Of a stretch of 64,000 nt of DNA, positions 8,247 to 17,795 are shown piece by piece. How positions within the stretch are numbered: position 1 is the stretch's first letter; each line of letters starts with the position of its first letter. This DNA comes from Phyllobacterium sophorae. Its GTDB lineage: Bacteria > Pseudomonadota > Alphaproteobacteria > Rhizobiales > Rhizobiaceae. Below the pieces are notes generated by a model. That model searched no databases. It saw only the letters and a list, made by a program, of their open reading frames with translations, and had not been told where the DNA came from. The DNA lies in assembly GCF_003010965.1 (NCBI RefSeq), contig NZ_PGGM01000014.1, positions 62,001 to 126,000 of the forward strand, read 5' to 3'. The position numbers and the translations under genes were made by a program.

Positions 8247-9557
8247 ATGACAATGAGCGACAACAAACTGATCACAAATCGCCGCAACATGCTGCTCGGC
8301 GTCGGAGCCGCGGCCGGCAGCGCATTGGCGTCAGGGCTAACAACTGCACGGGCGGCGGAAAATCAGGGCGGACAGGTCACCGATGCGCCGGTCAGCGACA
8401 AGATGCAGGAGCGTCAGCCATTCTACGGCCCGCACCAGGCGGGTATTGTCACGCCCCGCCCGGCGGCAGGGATGATCGCATCCTTTCATGTTCTGGCGAA
8501 CACCCCTGACGATGTGGAGCGGCTGTTCAGAACGCTTTCGAACCGGATTGCATTCCTCATGGCCGGTGGCACGCCGCCCGCGCTTGACGATAAGCTTCCG
8601 CCTTCCGATTCCGGGCTCCTTGGACCGGTGGTTCCACCGGACAACTTGACGATGACCGTGTCCCTGGGTGCATCATTCTTCGATCAGCGCGATTGGCTCG
8701 CGCCATATAAACCCGCCCGGCTCTCGCGCATGAAGGCATTTCCCAATGATGCGCTGGACGCGGATTTGTGTCATGGCGACCTGGGGTTGCAGATTTCGTC
8801 AAACACACCTGACACCAATATCCACGCCCTGCGTGATATCCTCAAGAATCTGCCCGATCTGATGGTTTTGCGTTGGAAGCAGGAAGGCTCAGTACCTGTC
8901 CTGCCGCCAAAGCCTGACGGAAGCCATGAAAGCGCCCGCAATTTCCTTGGCTTCCGGGATGGTTCGGCAAATCCCGATGCCACCGATGCCGCGCTGATGG
9001 ATAAAATCGTCTGGGTGCCGGAAGGCGGCGACGAGCCGGCCTGGACCCATGGCGGCACCTATCAGGCGGTGCGCATCATCCGCAATTTCGTCGAGCGCTG
9101 GGACCGCACGCCGCTTGGCGAGCAGGAACGCATCATTGGGCGGAAAAAGCCAACCGGTGCGCCATTCGGCGGGAGTTCGGAGCACGACGTGCCGGATTAT
9201 ACAAAGGATCCCGAAGGCACGGTTACTCCGCTCGATGCGCATATTCGCATGGCCAACACGCGCACACTGGCCTCCAACGCCAACCTGATCCTGCGCCGCC
9301 CGTTCAACTATTCCAATGGTGTCAGTAAATCCGGCCAGCTTGAGCAGGGGCTTCTGTTTATCTGTTACCAGGCCGATCTGGAGAAAGGCTTCATCACAGT
9401 CCAGAACCAGCTGAACGGTGAGCCACTGGAGGAATACATCAAGCCGATCGGCGGCGGCTTTTTCTTCACACCACCCGGCCCATTGGATGAAACCGATTTT
9501 GTGGGCCGGACACTCTTGGAAGCAACCGGTCACGCCATGACCCGCACCAAATCCTGA
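8247..9557 (+). CDS. efeB: EfeB deferrochelatase/peroxidase (DyP-type, Tat-exported)
   Basis: A 436-residue dye-decolourising-type haem peroxidase. The N-terminus has a twin-arginine signal (NRRNMLLGVGAAAG, ending TTARA). The DyP distal motif is present as GFRDGSANP near residue 236, and the proximal haem-ligand region DAHIRMANTR is near residue 330. In the efe system EfeB is proposed to oxidise ferrous iron or release iron from haem in the periplasm. Six bases separate it from efeO. Either ATG at 8247 or 8253 could be used. Confidence 0.92.
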   Translation: MTMSDNKLITNRRNMLLGVGAAAGSALASGLTTARAAENQGGQVTDAPVSDKMQERQPFYGPHQAGIVTPRPAAGMIASFHVLANTPDDVERLFRTLSNRIAFLMAGGTPPALDDKLPPSDSGLLGPVVPPDNLTMTVSLGASFFDQRDWLAPYKPARLSRMKAFPNDALDADLCHGDLGLQISSNTPDTNIHALRDILKNLPDLMVLRWKQEGSVPVLPPKPDGSHESARNFLGFRDGSANPDATDAALMDKIVWVPEGGDEPAWTHGGTYQAVRIIRNFVERWDRTPLGEQERIIGRKKPTGAPFGGSSEHDVPDYTKDPEGTVTPLDAHIRMANTRTLASNANLILRRPFNYSNGVSKSGQLEQGLLFICYQADLEKGFITVQNQLNGEPLEEYIKPIGGGFFFTPPGPLDETDFVGRTLLEATGHAMTRTKS

Positions 9558-9566
9558 AGGGGACCA

Positions 9567-10394
9567 ATGATGAAATTGAAACTGACACTTTCTGTAAGCC
9601 TGCTTGCTGTAGCCGCGATCATGCCGCGCGTTGCCATGGCCGAGGTATCACCGCTCGATCTGGTCGGTCCGATTGCGGATTACAAGATCTACGTTTCCGA
9701 AAATGCCGAGAAGCTCGTAACCAACACGAAGGCATTTACGGATGCTGTCAAGGCGGGAGAGCTCGACAAGGCGAAGGCACTGTTTGGGTCTACGCGCATG
9801 AGCTATGAAGCAATCGAGCCGATTGCTGAACTGTTCAGTGATCTCGATGGTTCGATCGATTCTCGTGCTGACGACCATGAGAAGGCCGAGAAAGACCCGG
9901 AGTTCACTGGTTTTCATCGTATTGAATACGGTCTTTTTGCAGAAAATAGCACAAAGGATCTGGCGCCGTTTGCCGACAAGCTGATGGCCGATGTGACCGA
10001 ACTCAACAAGCGCATCACCGATCTCACGCTCCCGCCGGAAAAGGTGGTCGGTGGAGCCGCCGTGCTCATGGAAGAAGTTGCTGCAACCAAAATCTCCGGA
10101 GAGGAAGATCGCTACAGCCACACCGACCTTTGGGACTTCAAAGCCAATTTCGATGGATCGCGCAAAATCTTCGACCTGGTGCGACCGCTCGTTGAAAAGG
10201 ATGACAGTGCGTTTGTAACCAAGGTGTCGGGCAATTTTGATAAAGTCGATACCACATTGGCCAAGTACAAGACCGCTGAGGGTTATCAGCTTTACGACAA
10301 GCTCACCGAAGATGACCGTGCAGTGCTGGCCGCTGCCGTCAATACGCTTGCCGAAGATCTGTCGACATTGCGTGGCAAGCTCGGCCTCAACTAA
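9567..10394 (+). CDS. EfeM-like periplasmic imelysin (M75) domain protein
   Basis: A 275-residue exported protein with a standard signal peptide (residues 1-25, ending VAMA) and a single imelysin/M75 domain. The metal-site motif GFHRIEYGLF at residues about 115-124 is nearly identical to the one in EfeO. It lacks the cupredoxin domain, so it is an EfeM-type partner or paralogue of EfeO rather than a duplicate. It lies 9 bases after efeB and is followed by a strong terminator, which makes it the last gene of the operon. Confidence 0.88.
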   Translation: MMKLKLTLSVSLLAVAAIMPRVAMAEVSPLDLVGPIADYKIYVSENAEKLVTNTKAFTDAVKAGELDKAKALFGSTRMSYEAIEPIAELFSDLDGSIDSRADDHEKAEKDPEFTGFHRIEYGLFAENSTKDLAPFADKLMADVTELNKRITDLTLPPEKVVGGAAVLMEEVAATKISGEEDRYSHTDLWDFKANFDGSRKIFDLVRPLVEKDDSAFVTKVSGNFDKVDTTLAKYKTAEGYQLYDKLTEDDRAVLAAAVNTLAEDLSTLRGKLGLN

Positions 10395-10421
10395 CCGCTC
10401 CTTTTCTGCGTTCTATAAACC

Positions 10422-10450
10422 GGCCCGATCATCCTGATCGGGCCTTTTTT
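10422..10450 (+). terminator. Rho-independent terminator of the efe operon
   Basis: The arms GGCCCGATCA and TGATCGGGCC form a perfect 10-bp stem with a 3-base loop (TCC), followed directly by TTTTTT. It lies 28 bases after the stop codon of the last efe-operon gene. Confidence 0.93.
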
Positions 10451-10508
10451 GTTGCCCGCCGCTAAAAGGTGCCTTTGAGGTGCGGTTTCAACTGCGGCCC
10501 TTGCAAGT

Positions 10509-10550
10509 TTACGATTTATTAAATATCGTAATTTCAGTAATTACAGAAAT
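10509..10550 (+). promoter_or_regulatory. Candidate operator region upstream of the cyd-linked regulator
   Basis: Two adjoining inverted repeats lie 24-65 bases before the regulator's ATG: TTACGAT/ATCGTAA (10509-10515 and 10525-10531) and the near-palindrome ATTTCAGTAATTACAGAAAT (10531-10550). Their centres are about 20 bp apart, two helical turns. Autoregulation by the GbsR/MarR protein is a reasonable guess, not shown. Confidence 0.45.
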
Positions 10551-10573
10551 GACAGTTGTAACGGGATGTACCA

Positions 10574-11146
10574 ATGAACCTGCCCCCTCTCATTCAATCC
10601 TTCGTTCTGCACTTCGGTGAAATGGGCAGCCGGTGGGGCATCAACCGGACCGTTGGCCAAATCTACGCCCTGCTCTATGTCTCGCCCGAGCCGCTCAACG
10701 CTGAGCAGATCGTTGAAGCGCTGGGTATCTCCCGCTCCAATGTTTCGATGAGCTTGCGGGAGCTGCAGGCATGGAATCTTGTCCTGCTCAAACATCTCCC
10801 GGATGATCGCCGTGATTTTTTTACAACGCCAGACGACGTCTGGCAGATATTGCGTACGCTCGCCGAAGAGCGAAAAAAGCGCGAGGTTGATCCGACGCTG
10901 TCGGTCCTGCGCGAAATTCTCATGCAGCAACCGGCCAGCGAGGCTGAGCGGCACGCGCAAGCACGCATGAGCGAAATGCACGGGCTCATTGAACAACTGA
11001 CGACCTGGTACGAGGATGTCAAGCAGCTGGATACGGATCGGTTGGCGACCCTGTTGACGTTGGGTGCGAAAGTCACAAGACTGTTGGAGGCGAAGGACAA
11101 GATCGTGTCCCTCGGCAGGTCGAAGCGTTCTACCGAAAAGGGTTGA
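10574..11146 (+). CDS. GbsR/MarR-family transcriptional regulator
   Basis: A 190-residue winged-helix regulator. The DNA-binding part (about residues 20-85) includes GQIYALLYVSPEPLNAEQIVEALGISRSNVSMSL, matching the GbsR-type MarR subfamily, followed by a helical dimerisation region. It ends four bases before cydD and so reads as the first gene of the cyd operon. Control of cytochrome bd expression is inferred from this position. Two inverted repeats in front of the gene are candidate operators. Confidence 0.85.
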   Translation: MNLPPLIQSFVLHFGEMGSRWGINRTVGQIYALLYVSPEPLNAEQIVEALGISRSNVSMSLRELQAWNLVLLKHLPDDRRDFFTTPDDVWQILRTLAEERKKREVDPTLSVLREILMQQPASEAERHAQARMSEMHGLIEQLTTWYEDVKQLDTDRLATLLTLGAKVTRLLEAKDKIVSLGRSKRSTEKG

Positions 11147-11150
11147 TGGC

Positions 11151-12923
11151 ATGGGACCCGCAGCAGACGCATCCTCATTGGCGCTTCGCACCGATGCCGA
11201 CTATGTGGGCGACAGGGGATCGCCGCGGGCAGCCTCAACAATATCATCGGAAGAGTCTGCAAAGTCGTCTTTAGCAGAAGATGGACGCGCTTGCGCGATG
11301 GCACCGATTGTTCAGGTATTTGCGTCGCTGTTGTGGTTGCCACAGGCTGGCCTGCTGGCAATCGGCGTTGGCGACATCGCCGCCGGCCGCGGGGTGACGG
11401 ACATTTATTGGCTCGCCGCTGGTGTTGTTGCCATCGGCATGGTCAGGGCGATGCTCGATGCTGCCGGTAGCCGGCTGGCCTTCCGCACCGCTCGCGATGT
11501 TTTGTCGGAGAAACGCAAATATGCGATATCCGCCCTCGCCGCGCGTTCGCCGCTGGATATCGATCGGCCGGCCTCCGGGTTTGCAGCCAGCGTACTCGCC
11601 GAACAGGCCGAGGCAATTGTCCCTTATCTGGCGCGTTTCCGTCCGGCGCGCCTGAAGGCCACGATTGTGCCGGTTGCTATTGTGTTTTGTGTCCTACCGA
11701 TTTCATGGACGGCAGCTATTATCTTGTTAGCTTCCGCTCCGCTGATTCCAGTTTTTATGGCACTGATAGGCTGGCGGGCCAAGACTGCCAGCGAGAAACA
11801 GCTGGTGGAAATGGGTGGCATGAATGCCTTCTTGCTCGACCGGCTGCGTGGATTGGCGACGATCCGGTCTCTCGATGCCGTCGACCTGACTGCACGGCGC
11901 CTGCTGGACAATGCACAATCACTTGCGACACGCACGATGGCCGTGCTGCGCATCGCGTTTTTGTCCTCTGCAGTGCTCGAGCTGTTTGCAGCGCTGGGCG
12001 TGGCGATGGTCGCCGTCTATGTTGGCTTTCACCTTCTTGGCCAATTGAATTTTGGGGCGTGGGGGCAGCGCATGAGCCTGACAGAAGGTTTGTTCGTTCT
12101 CCTCCTCGCGCCGGCGTTCTTCGAGCCTTTGCGTGAATTGTCTGCCGTCTGGCACGATCGCGCTTCGGGCGAAGCTGCCATTGGAGCGCTGGACAGACTT
12201 TCAAAACATGATGTCGCTGTGCCGGGCATTGGCAGAAATGAAACGTCAAACCGCCAGGCGGCGGTTCCCGGCGTTCATATCGAAGGGCTGACCTTCCGCC
12301 ACGAGGGATCAAACCCGGTGGTCTTTGTTCAGTTCGATCTTGACATATTGCCGGCTGAGCATATTGCTCTGCTTGGGCCAAGCGGTTCGGGCAAATCCAC
12401 GCTACTTGCATTGATCGCCGGACTGGCACCGTCTGATGCAGGCCAGATCACACTCGGCAACATCGTTCTTACGCCGGCAAGCGCTGCAGAGCTTCGCGCC
12501 GGCATCGCCTGGGTTGGCCAGAAGCCGCACATTTTTGCTGGCACAATAAAAGACAATATTGCCTTGGGCCGGCCAGGGGTTGGATTCGAGGAAACCGAGA
12601 CCGCATTGCGCAAGGCTGCCCTGCAGGACGTGGTAAATGCCCGTGGCACCGCGCAGGTGGGTGAAGGCGGTTCGGGCCTGTCCGGGGGTGAGGTTTTGAG
12701 GCTCGCCCTGGCACGTGCCGCAGCCAATCCGCACGCCGGGCTTATTCTAGCGGACGAGCCGACTGCGCATCTCGACACAGTGACGGCCAATGAAATCACA
12801 CAGAACCTACTGGCGATTTCTGCCGGAAAGACGCTGATCGTCGCCACGCATGATCCGGTTTTGGCAAGCCGCATGGATCGAACCATCGTGCTGCCATCCA
12901 CAACCCTGCTGGAGCGAGCGTAA
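11151..12923 (+). CDS. cydD: Heterodimeric glutathione/cysteine exporter subunit CydD
   Basis: A 590-residue ABC exporter half-transporter: six membrane helices (about residues 45-320), then an ATPase domain with Walker A GPSGSGKST near residue 409, signature LSGGEVLRLALARA and Walker B LILADEPTAHLD. CydDC exports cysteine/glutathione to the periplasm and is needed for haem insertion into cytochrome bd. The ATG at 11151 lies four bases after the regulator; its stop overlaps the next start (TAATG). Confidence 0.92.
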   Translation: MGPAADASSLALRTDADYVGDRGSPRAASTISSEESAKSSLAEDGRACAMAPIVQVFASLLWLPQAGLLAIGVGDIAAGRGVTDIYWLAAGVVAIGMVRAMLDAAGSRLAFRTARDVLSEKRKYAISALAARSPLDIDRPASGFAASVLAEQAEAIVPYLARFRPARLKATIVPVAIVFCVLPISWTAAIILLASAPLIPVFMALIGWRAKTASEKQLVEMGGMNAFLLDRLRGLATIRSLDAVDLTARRLLDNAQSLATRTMAVLRIAFLSSAVLELFAALGVAMVAVYVGFHLLGQLNFGAWGQRMSLTEGLFVLLLAPAFFEPLRELSAVWHDRASGEAAIGALDRLSKHDVAVPGIGRNETSNRQAAVPGVHIEGLTFRHEGSNPVVFVQFDLDILPAEHIALLGPSGSGKSTLLALIAGLAPSDAGQITLGNIVLTPASAAELRAGIAWVGQKPHIFAGTIKDNIALGRPGVGFEETETALRKAALQDVVNARGTAQVGEGGSGLSGGEVLRLALARAAANPHAGLILADEPTAHLDTVTANEITQNLLAISAGKTLIVATHDPVLASRMDRTIVLPSTTLLERA

Positions 12924-14611
12924 TGCCCCTCTGGAGCATTTTTCGGCCCATCGTGGCGTTGTTCCTCGCCGAGCGCCGTAGCGCGCTTCTAGCGGGCGCT
13001 GTGCTGGCGGCTGCAACCGTCCTTGCCGGGATCGCGCTGCTCGGCTTGTCCGGCTGGTTCATCACCGCCACGGCGATCGCCGGGCTGTCGTCGGTGACAG
13101 CCCTCGTTTTCGATGTTTTTGCTCCTGCTGCAGCGATACGTTTTCTCGCCCTGGCGCGCACGGGTGCGCGTTATGGCGAGCGTTTGACGACACATGACGC
13201 GACGCTTGGTGTCCTTGCAAAGTTGCGCGAGCAGGTTTTCCGCAACTGGGCGCAGCCGCAGGCAGCAAGGATGCTGCTGAAGCGGCCTGCCAAGCTGCTG
13301 TTTCGTCTGAGTGCTGATATTGATGCACTCGACTCGCTTTACCTGCGTATTTTGGTCCCTGCGGCCGTTGCGCTTTGCACAGCGCTTGCCGTTGCCGTCG
13401 CCTTCGGCCTGATGCATCCGCTGCTGGGACTTGGCGCGGCATCGTGGCTGCTACTAACGGGGCTTGGCATCCCTTTGGCAGCCGCCCGTTTCGCGAAAAC
13501 TCCTTCCCGGCGCCGCGGCCATGCTCTGGAAAGCCTTCGATCAAAGGCGATTGATCTGGTAGCCGGGCAAACCGATCTGATCATGGCCGGCCGCCTCGCT
13601 GCGCAGCAGGATGGCGTGATGAAATCGGATCGTCGCCTCCACGAAGCAGATGACGTGCTCAATCGTATCGAGATGTTCGTTACAGCCGCTTTCGGAGCCG
13701 CATCGGCGCTGTTGTTGGGGGCCACTCTCCTTGCCGTCGCCAAATTGGCCGGGGCCGGCACCATTGGAGCGCCGGTTGCAGCACTTGGCCTGCTGATTGC
13801 TTTGGCAGCACTCGAACCCTTCGCCGGATTGCGCCGGGGGGCGGTTGAACTTGGGCGCACGATGCTGGCCGCTCAACGCATTGGGCCAAACATGAGCGCG
13901 CTCCCCTCGCCCGAACGGCCGGGTTCACCGCAAAATGCGCTGGCAGTTCACCTCGATAATGTCTTTGTCTGCTATGATGGCTCTCCCCTCCCCTCGCTTC
14001 AGAACCTGTCACTCTCACTTGCCGTGGGTGAGCGTCTAGCGCTTGTGGGCGCCAGCGGTGCCGGAAAGTCAACATTGCTGGCGCTGCTTGCTCAGGAGAT
14101 CGAGGCGGTTGCGGGCCGCGTCAAAACGCTTCCCTCCACTCTTTTAAACCAGCGGACCGAACTGTTTCAGGATAGCCTGCGTGATAATCTGCGCCTTGCG
14201 GACCAAAATGCGCACGATGCCAAGCTTATGGATATTCTTGCGGCAACTGGCCTTGGAGACTTCGTTGCGCAATTGCCCGAAGGTCTGGATACGGCGCTCG
14301 GCGAAAGCGGTCTGGGGCTGTCGGGTGGCCAGGCACGGCGTCTGGCCCTGGCGCGGCTTTTGTTGCGGGATACCCCACTTTGGCTGCTGGACGAACCGAC
14401 AGAGGGCCTGGATGGAAACACAGCGCGCGATGTGCTGCGCCGTCTTGAAGGGCACATGCGCGGCCGCTCCGTGATCATCGCTACGCATATACGGCGCGAG
14501 GCCATGGTCGCCGACCGGCTGGTCATCCTGGAGCGTGGACGCATTGTTGGTGCACCCCGCCGTGGAGAAAACGAGTTTAACGCCGCTCTCTCCGTGCTTC
14601 GGCCGGATTGA
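12923..14611 (+). CDS. cydC: Heterodimeric glutathione/cysteine exporter subunit CydC
   Basis: A 562-residue ABC half-transporter: N-terminal six-helix domain, then an ATPase with Walker A GASGAGKST near residue 376, signature LSGGQARRLALARL and Walker B WLLDEPTEGLD. It pairs with CydD, encoded immediately upstream with a one-base overlap, to export thiols required for cytochrome bd assembly. A short leader with two hairpins separates it from cydA. Confidence 0.92.
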   Translation: MPLWSIFRPIVALFLAERRSALLAGAVLAAATVLAGIALLGLSGWFITATAIAGLSSVTALVFDVFAPAAAIRFLALARTGARYGERLTTHDATLGVLAKLREQVFRNWAQPQAARMLLKRPAKLLFRLSADIDALDSLYLRILVPAAVALCTALAVAVAFGLMHPLLGLGAASWLLLTGLGIPLAAARFAKTPSRRRGHALESLRSKAIDLVAGQTDLIMAGRLAAQQDGVMKSDRRLHEADDVLNRIEMFVTAAFGAASALLLGATLLAVAKLAGAGTIGAPVAALGLLIALAALEPFAGLRRGAVELGRTMLAAQRIGPNMSALPSPERPGSPQNALAVHLDNVFVCYDGSPLPSLQNLSLSLAVGERLALVGASGAGKSTLLALLAQEIEAVAGRVKTLPSTLLNQRTELFQDSLRDNLRLADQNAHDAKLMDILAATGLGDFVAQLPEGLDTALGESGLGLSGGQARRLALARLLLRDTPLWLLDEPTEGLDGNTARDVLRRLEGHMRGRSVIIATHIRREAMVADRLVILERGRIVGAPRRGENEFNAALSVLRPD

Positions 14612-14633
14612 GAACGGGCAATCTTCTTCCGGG

Positions 14634-14680
14634 ATTCACAACTGTGAATGCCGGCTAACAGGGGGTCGGGTCAGCCCGAC
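14634..14680 (+). promoter_or_regulatory. Two palindromes in the cydC-cydA leader
   Basis: ATTCACA-AC-TGTGAAT (14634-14649) is a perfect 7-bp inverted repeat with a 2-base centre. It is followed by GTCGGG-TCAG-CCCGAC (14665-14680), a perfect 6-bp stem ending 8 bases before the cydA ATG. The first could bind a dimeric regulator; the second sits where it could affect cydA translation. The function is inferred. Confidence 0.4.
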
Positions 14681-14688
14681 GAAAAGCA

Positions 14689-16266
14689 ATGGAACTTGAT
14701 ATCGTGGCGCTTTCGCGCCTTCAATTCGCGATTACAGCTCTCTATCATTTTCTCTTTGTGCCGCTCACGCTTGGGCTTTCCATCCTCCTAGCGATCATGG
14801 AGACGGTCTATGTCATGACCGGGCGTGCAATCTGGCGCCAGATGACAAAATTCTGGGGCACTCTATTTGGTATCAATTTCGCAATCGGGGTAGCGACCGG
14901 CATTGTCATGGAATTCCAGTTCGGCATGAATTGGAGCTATTACAGCCATTATGTTGGCGACATCTTTGGCGCTCCGCTCGCGATTGAAGGGCTGATGGCG
15001 TTCTTCCTCGAAGCAACGTTCGTCGGTCTGTTTTTCTTCGGATGGGACAAACTTTCAAAGGTCGGACACCTTGCAGCGACCTGGGCGGTGGCGGCGGGAT
15101 CGAATTTCTCGGCGTTGTGGATCCTCATCGCCAATGGCTGGATGCAAAATCCGGTTGGGTCCGCCTTCAATCCGCAGACGATGCGCATGGAAGTCGTTGA
15201 TTTTTATGAGGTTTTGTTTAATCCTGTCGCACAGGCGAAGTTTGTCCACACTGTATCTGCGGGTTACGTCACCGCATCGATCTTTGTCCTCGGCGTATCG
15301 GCCTGGTATGCCCTCAAAGGCAGGCATATCGAGATCGCAAAGCGCTCGATGACCGTTGCAGCCTCGTTTGGTCTGGCCTCTGCACTCTCAGTGGTAGTTC
15401 TCGGTGATGAGAGCGGCTACCTCTCCGGCGAACACCAGAAGATGAAACTCGCGGCGATTGAAGCGATGTGGGAAACGGAGCCGGCGCCAGCGGCCTTCAC
15501 CGTCTTCGGATTTCCCGATACCGCTGCGCGCGAAACCCACTATGCTGTCCGCGTGCCCTGGGTCATGGGTTTGATCGGTACGCGGTCGCTGACCACCGAA
15601 ATTCCGGGCATCAAGGAATTGGTGGATCGCGCCAAGATCAATATTCGCAGCGGGTTGCTTGCCTACGGTGCCCTCCAGCAAATCCGCGACGCGGGCAGCA
15701 GCACCGCTGTCAGTCAGGAGGTGCGCGACGCCTTTGAAGCAAATGGCGCCGACCTGGGCTATGCACTGCTGCTGAAGCGTTATGTAGACGATCCACGCCA
15801 GGCAACAGAGGAACAGATCGAGAAGGCCGCCTGGGATACTGTGCCAAGCGTGCCAACATTGTTCTGGGCATTCCGCATCATGGTGGGGCTGGGGGTGTTC
15901 TTCATCCTGTTGACGGCCACGTTCTTCATTCTCTCGGTACGGCGGAAGATCGACGCCTATCCCTTCCTGCTGCGTGTTGCAGTGTTTGCCATCCCTCTCC
16001 CGTGGATCGCAGCCGAACTGGGATGGGTCGTCGCCGAAACAGGCCGCCAGCCGTGGACTATCGAAGGGATACTGCCCACGGCAGCGGCGGTTTCCAATCT
16101 CGGCGTGACTTCCCTGCTCATAACCATCGCCGGGTTTGTCGTTATCTACACCACGCTTTTCATCATCGAGATGGGGCTGATGTTCAAGGCAATCGCCAAG
16201 GGACCGGAACCTGATATCGAGCCGGAAGCAAAACTGATTTCCCCCCACATCGTTCCAGCGGAGTAA
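14689..16266 (+). CDS. cydA: Cytochrome bd ubiquinol oxidase subunit I
   Basis: A 525-residue integral membrane quinol oxidase subunit. His20 in the first helix (YHFLFVPLTLG) corresponds to the haem b595 ligand, and the diagnostic GWVVAETGRQPW block is near residues 445-456. The length and the roughly 100-residue loop before it indicate the long quinol-loop form. It reduces oxygen to water with high affinity using haems b558, b595 and d. It lies within a complete cydDCABX operon. Confidence 0.95.
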   Translation: MELDIVALSRLQFAITALYHFLFVPLTLGLSILLAIMETVYVMTGRAIWRQMTKFWGTLFGINFAIGVATGIVMEFQFGMNWSYYSHYVGDIFGAPLAIEGLMAFFLEATFVGLFFFGWDKLSKVGHLAATWAVAAGSNFSALWILIANGWMQNPVGSAFNPQTMRMEVVDFYEVLFNPVAQAKFVHTVSAGYVTASIFVLGVSAWYALKGRHIEIAKRSMTVAASFGLASALSVVVLGDESGYLSGEHQKMKLAAIEAMWETEPAPAAFTVFGFPDTAARETHYAVRVPWVMGLIGTRSLTTEIPGIKELVDRAKINIRSGLLAYGALQQIRDAGSSTAVSQEVRDAFEANGADLGYALLLKRYVDDPRQATEEQIEKAAWDTVPSVPTLFWAFRIMVGLGVFFILLTATFFILSVRRKIDAYPFLLRVAVFAIPLPWIAAELGWVVAETGRQPWTIEGILPTAAAVSNLGVTSLLITIAGFVVIYTTLFIIEMGLMFKAIAKGPEPDIEPEAKLISPHIVPAE

Positions 16267-16272
16267 CCGACC

Positions 16273-17427
16273 ATGATCCTGCACCAATTCATTGATTATG
16301 AAACATTGCGTCTGATCTGGTGGCTACTGATCGGGATCCTCCTGATCGGCTTTGCTGTCACCGATGGCTTCGATCTGGGTATCGGAACGTTGCTGCCATT
16401 CGTGGCGAAAACCGATATGGAACGGCGGATCGCGATCAACACCATTGGCCCGATATGGGAAGGCAATCAGGTTTGGCTCATTGTCGGCGGCGGGGCAATA
16501 TTCGCGGCCTGGCCACCGCTTTATGCTGTCTCGTTCTCGGGTTTTTATCTTGCAATGTTTGCGATCCTGGCGGCGTTGATCGTCAGGCCCGTCGCGTTCA
16601 AATATCGCTCCAAGCGCGACAGCCCCGCATGGCGCACTGCCTGGGACTGCGCGCTTTTCATCGGCGGCTTCGTGCCAACTTTGATATTCGGCGTCGCCGT
16701 CGGTAATGTTTTGCAAGGTGTTCCGTTTCGCTTCAATAGCGACTTGCGGGTTTTCTACGAGGGCACCTTTTTCGGTTTGCTGAATCCCTTTGCGCTTTTG
16801 TGTGGCCTGTTGTCCCTCGCCATGTTCATCATGCACGGCAGTGCGTGGTTGATGGTGAAGACGAGCGGACCTGTTGCAGAGCGGGCACGATACTTTGGCA
16901 GCCTGGCAGCGCCACTGACGATCGCCTTGTTCTGTGTCGCCGGCCTTTACCTTTGGGCGGGCGTGGCCGGTTACCTGATCACCAGCACGGTTGATCCCAT
17001 GGGCCCATCCAATCCACTGTTAAAAACTGTGGTGGTGGACAGCGGTGCATGGTTCGCCAATTACAGGAGTGCCCCCTGGCTTCTGATCGCGCCGGCTTTC
17101 GGTGTGCTTGGCGCAGCAGGAGCCCTGCTGGGACTGCAAGCAAGACGGGAAATTGCGACGATCCTTTCAAGCGCACTGTCAATCTTCGGCATTATTTCGA
17201 CCGTGGGCGTATCGATGTTTCCCTTCATCCTCCCCTCCTCGCTCGACCCGAATTCGAGCCTGACCGTATGGGACGCATCATCAAGCCATCTGACGCTTTT
17301 CATCATGCTGGTTGTTACGGCAATCTTCATTCCGCTGATCGTCGCATACACGAGTTGGGTCTACAGAGTCCTTTGGGGCAAAGTCGACGATGCTTCCATC
17401 AATGACGAGAGCGGTCACGCCTACTAA
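16273..17427 (+). CDS. cydB: Cytochrome bd ubiquinol oxidase subunit II
   Basis: A 384-residue polytopic membrane protein that starts 6 bases after cydA. The N-terminal block WWLLIGILLIGFAVTDGFDLG and the later GPIWEGNQVWLIVGGGAIFAAWP segment are standard CydB signatures. It forms the oxidase heterodimer with CydA. Length and sequence are complete, and cydX follows 16 bases later. Confidence 0.95.
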   Translation: MILHQFIDYETLRLIWWLLIGILLIGFAVTDGFDLGIGTLLPFVAKTDMERRIAINTIGPIWEGNQVWLIVGGGAIFAAWPPLYAVSFSGFYLAMFAILAALIVRPVAFKYRSKRDSPAWRTAWDCALFIGGFVPTLIFGVAVGNVLQGVPFRFNSDLRVFYEGTFFGLLNPFALLCGLLSLAMFIMHGSAWLMVKTSGPVAERARYFGSLAAPLTIALFCVAGLYLWAGVAGYLITSTVDPMGPSNPLLKTVVVDSGAWFANYRSAPWLLIAPAFGVLGAAGALLGLQARREIATILSSALSIFGIISTVGVSMFPFILPSSLDPNSSLTVWDASSSHLTLFIMLVVTAIFIPLIVAYTSWVYRVLWGKVDDASINDESGHAY

Positions 17428-17443
17428 AGAGAAAGGACGAGAC

Positions 17444-17563
17444 ATGTGGTATTTTGCCTGGCTTCTCGGATTGCCCTTTGCCGCTGCTTTCGCAGTACTG
17501 AACGCGATGTGGTATGAATTGGTCGAGGACGACAAGACACGAAAGGAAGAGGCGGAGAAATAG
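17444..17563 (+). CDS. cydX: Cytochrome bd oxidase small subunit CydX
   Basis: A 39-residue protein beginning MWYFAWLLGLPFAAAF, the CydX hallmark (MWYFxWxLG), with one transmembrane helix and a charged tail rich in Glu and Lys. The Shine-Dalgarno AAAGGACGA lies just before the ATG. CydX stabilises the haem d site and is required for oxidase activity in well-studied species. It is easily missed because of its size and closes the cyd operon. Confidence 0.93.
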   Translation: MWYFAWLLGLPFAAAFAVLNAMWYELVEDDKTRKEEAEK

Positions 17564-17608
17564 GAATGGTTCCGCGTCCTCGCGTTTATACTGCATTAGA
17601 GCTGGAGA

Positions 17609-17624
17609 ATTTACTGCAGTAAAA
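17609..17624 (+). promoter_or_regulatory. parS-like centromere site 1 (upstream of repA)
   Basis: ATTTACTGCAGTAAAA contains a perfect 14-bp palindrome (TTTACTGCAGTAAA) and fits the repABC parS pattern GTTNNCNGCNGNNAAC except at the two outer bases. The same core recurs between repA and repB. It is a probable RepB binding site for segregation. Confidence 0.7.
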
Positions 17625-17795
17625 TGGTGCGTTTTCATCAATGAAAACAAGCTCCTGACGCGGCCGGGATTAAGGGTGGAACGGTGGTATGTGGCCATGA
17701 GACCGAATCTGACATCCCGGCCCTTTCCACAGCAATGAATCCCGTTAACCCTTTGTTAATCTAAAAAATCTTGCTGCACCGAGCGAATCGGAGCT

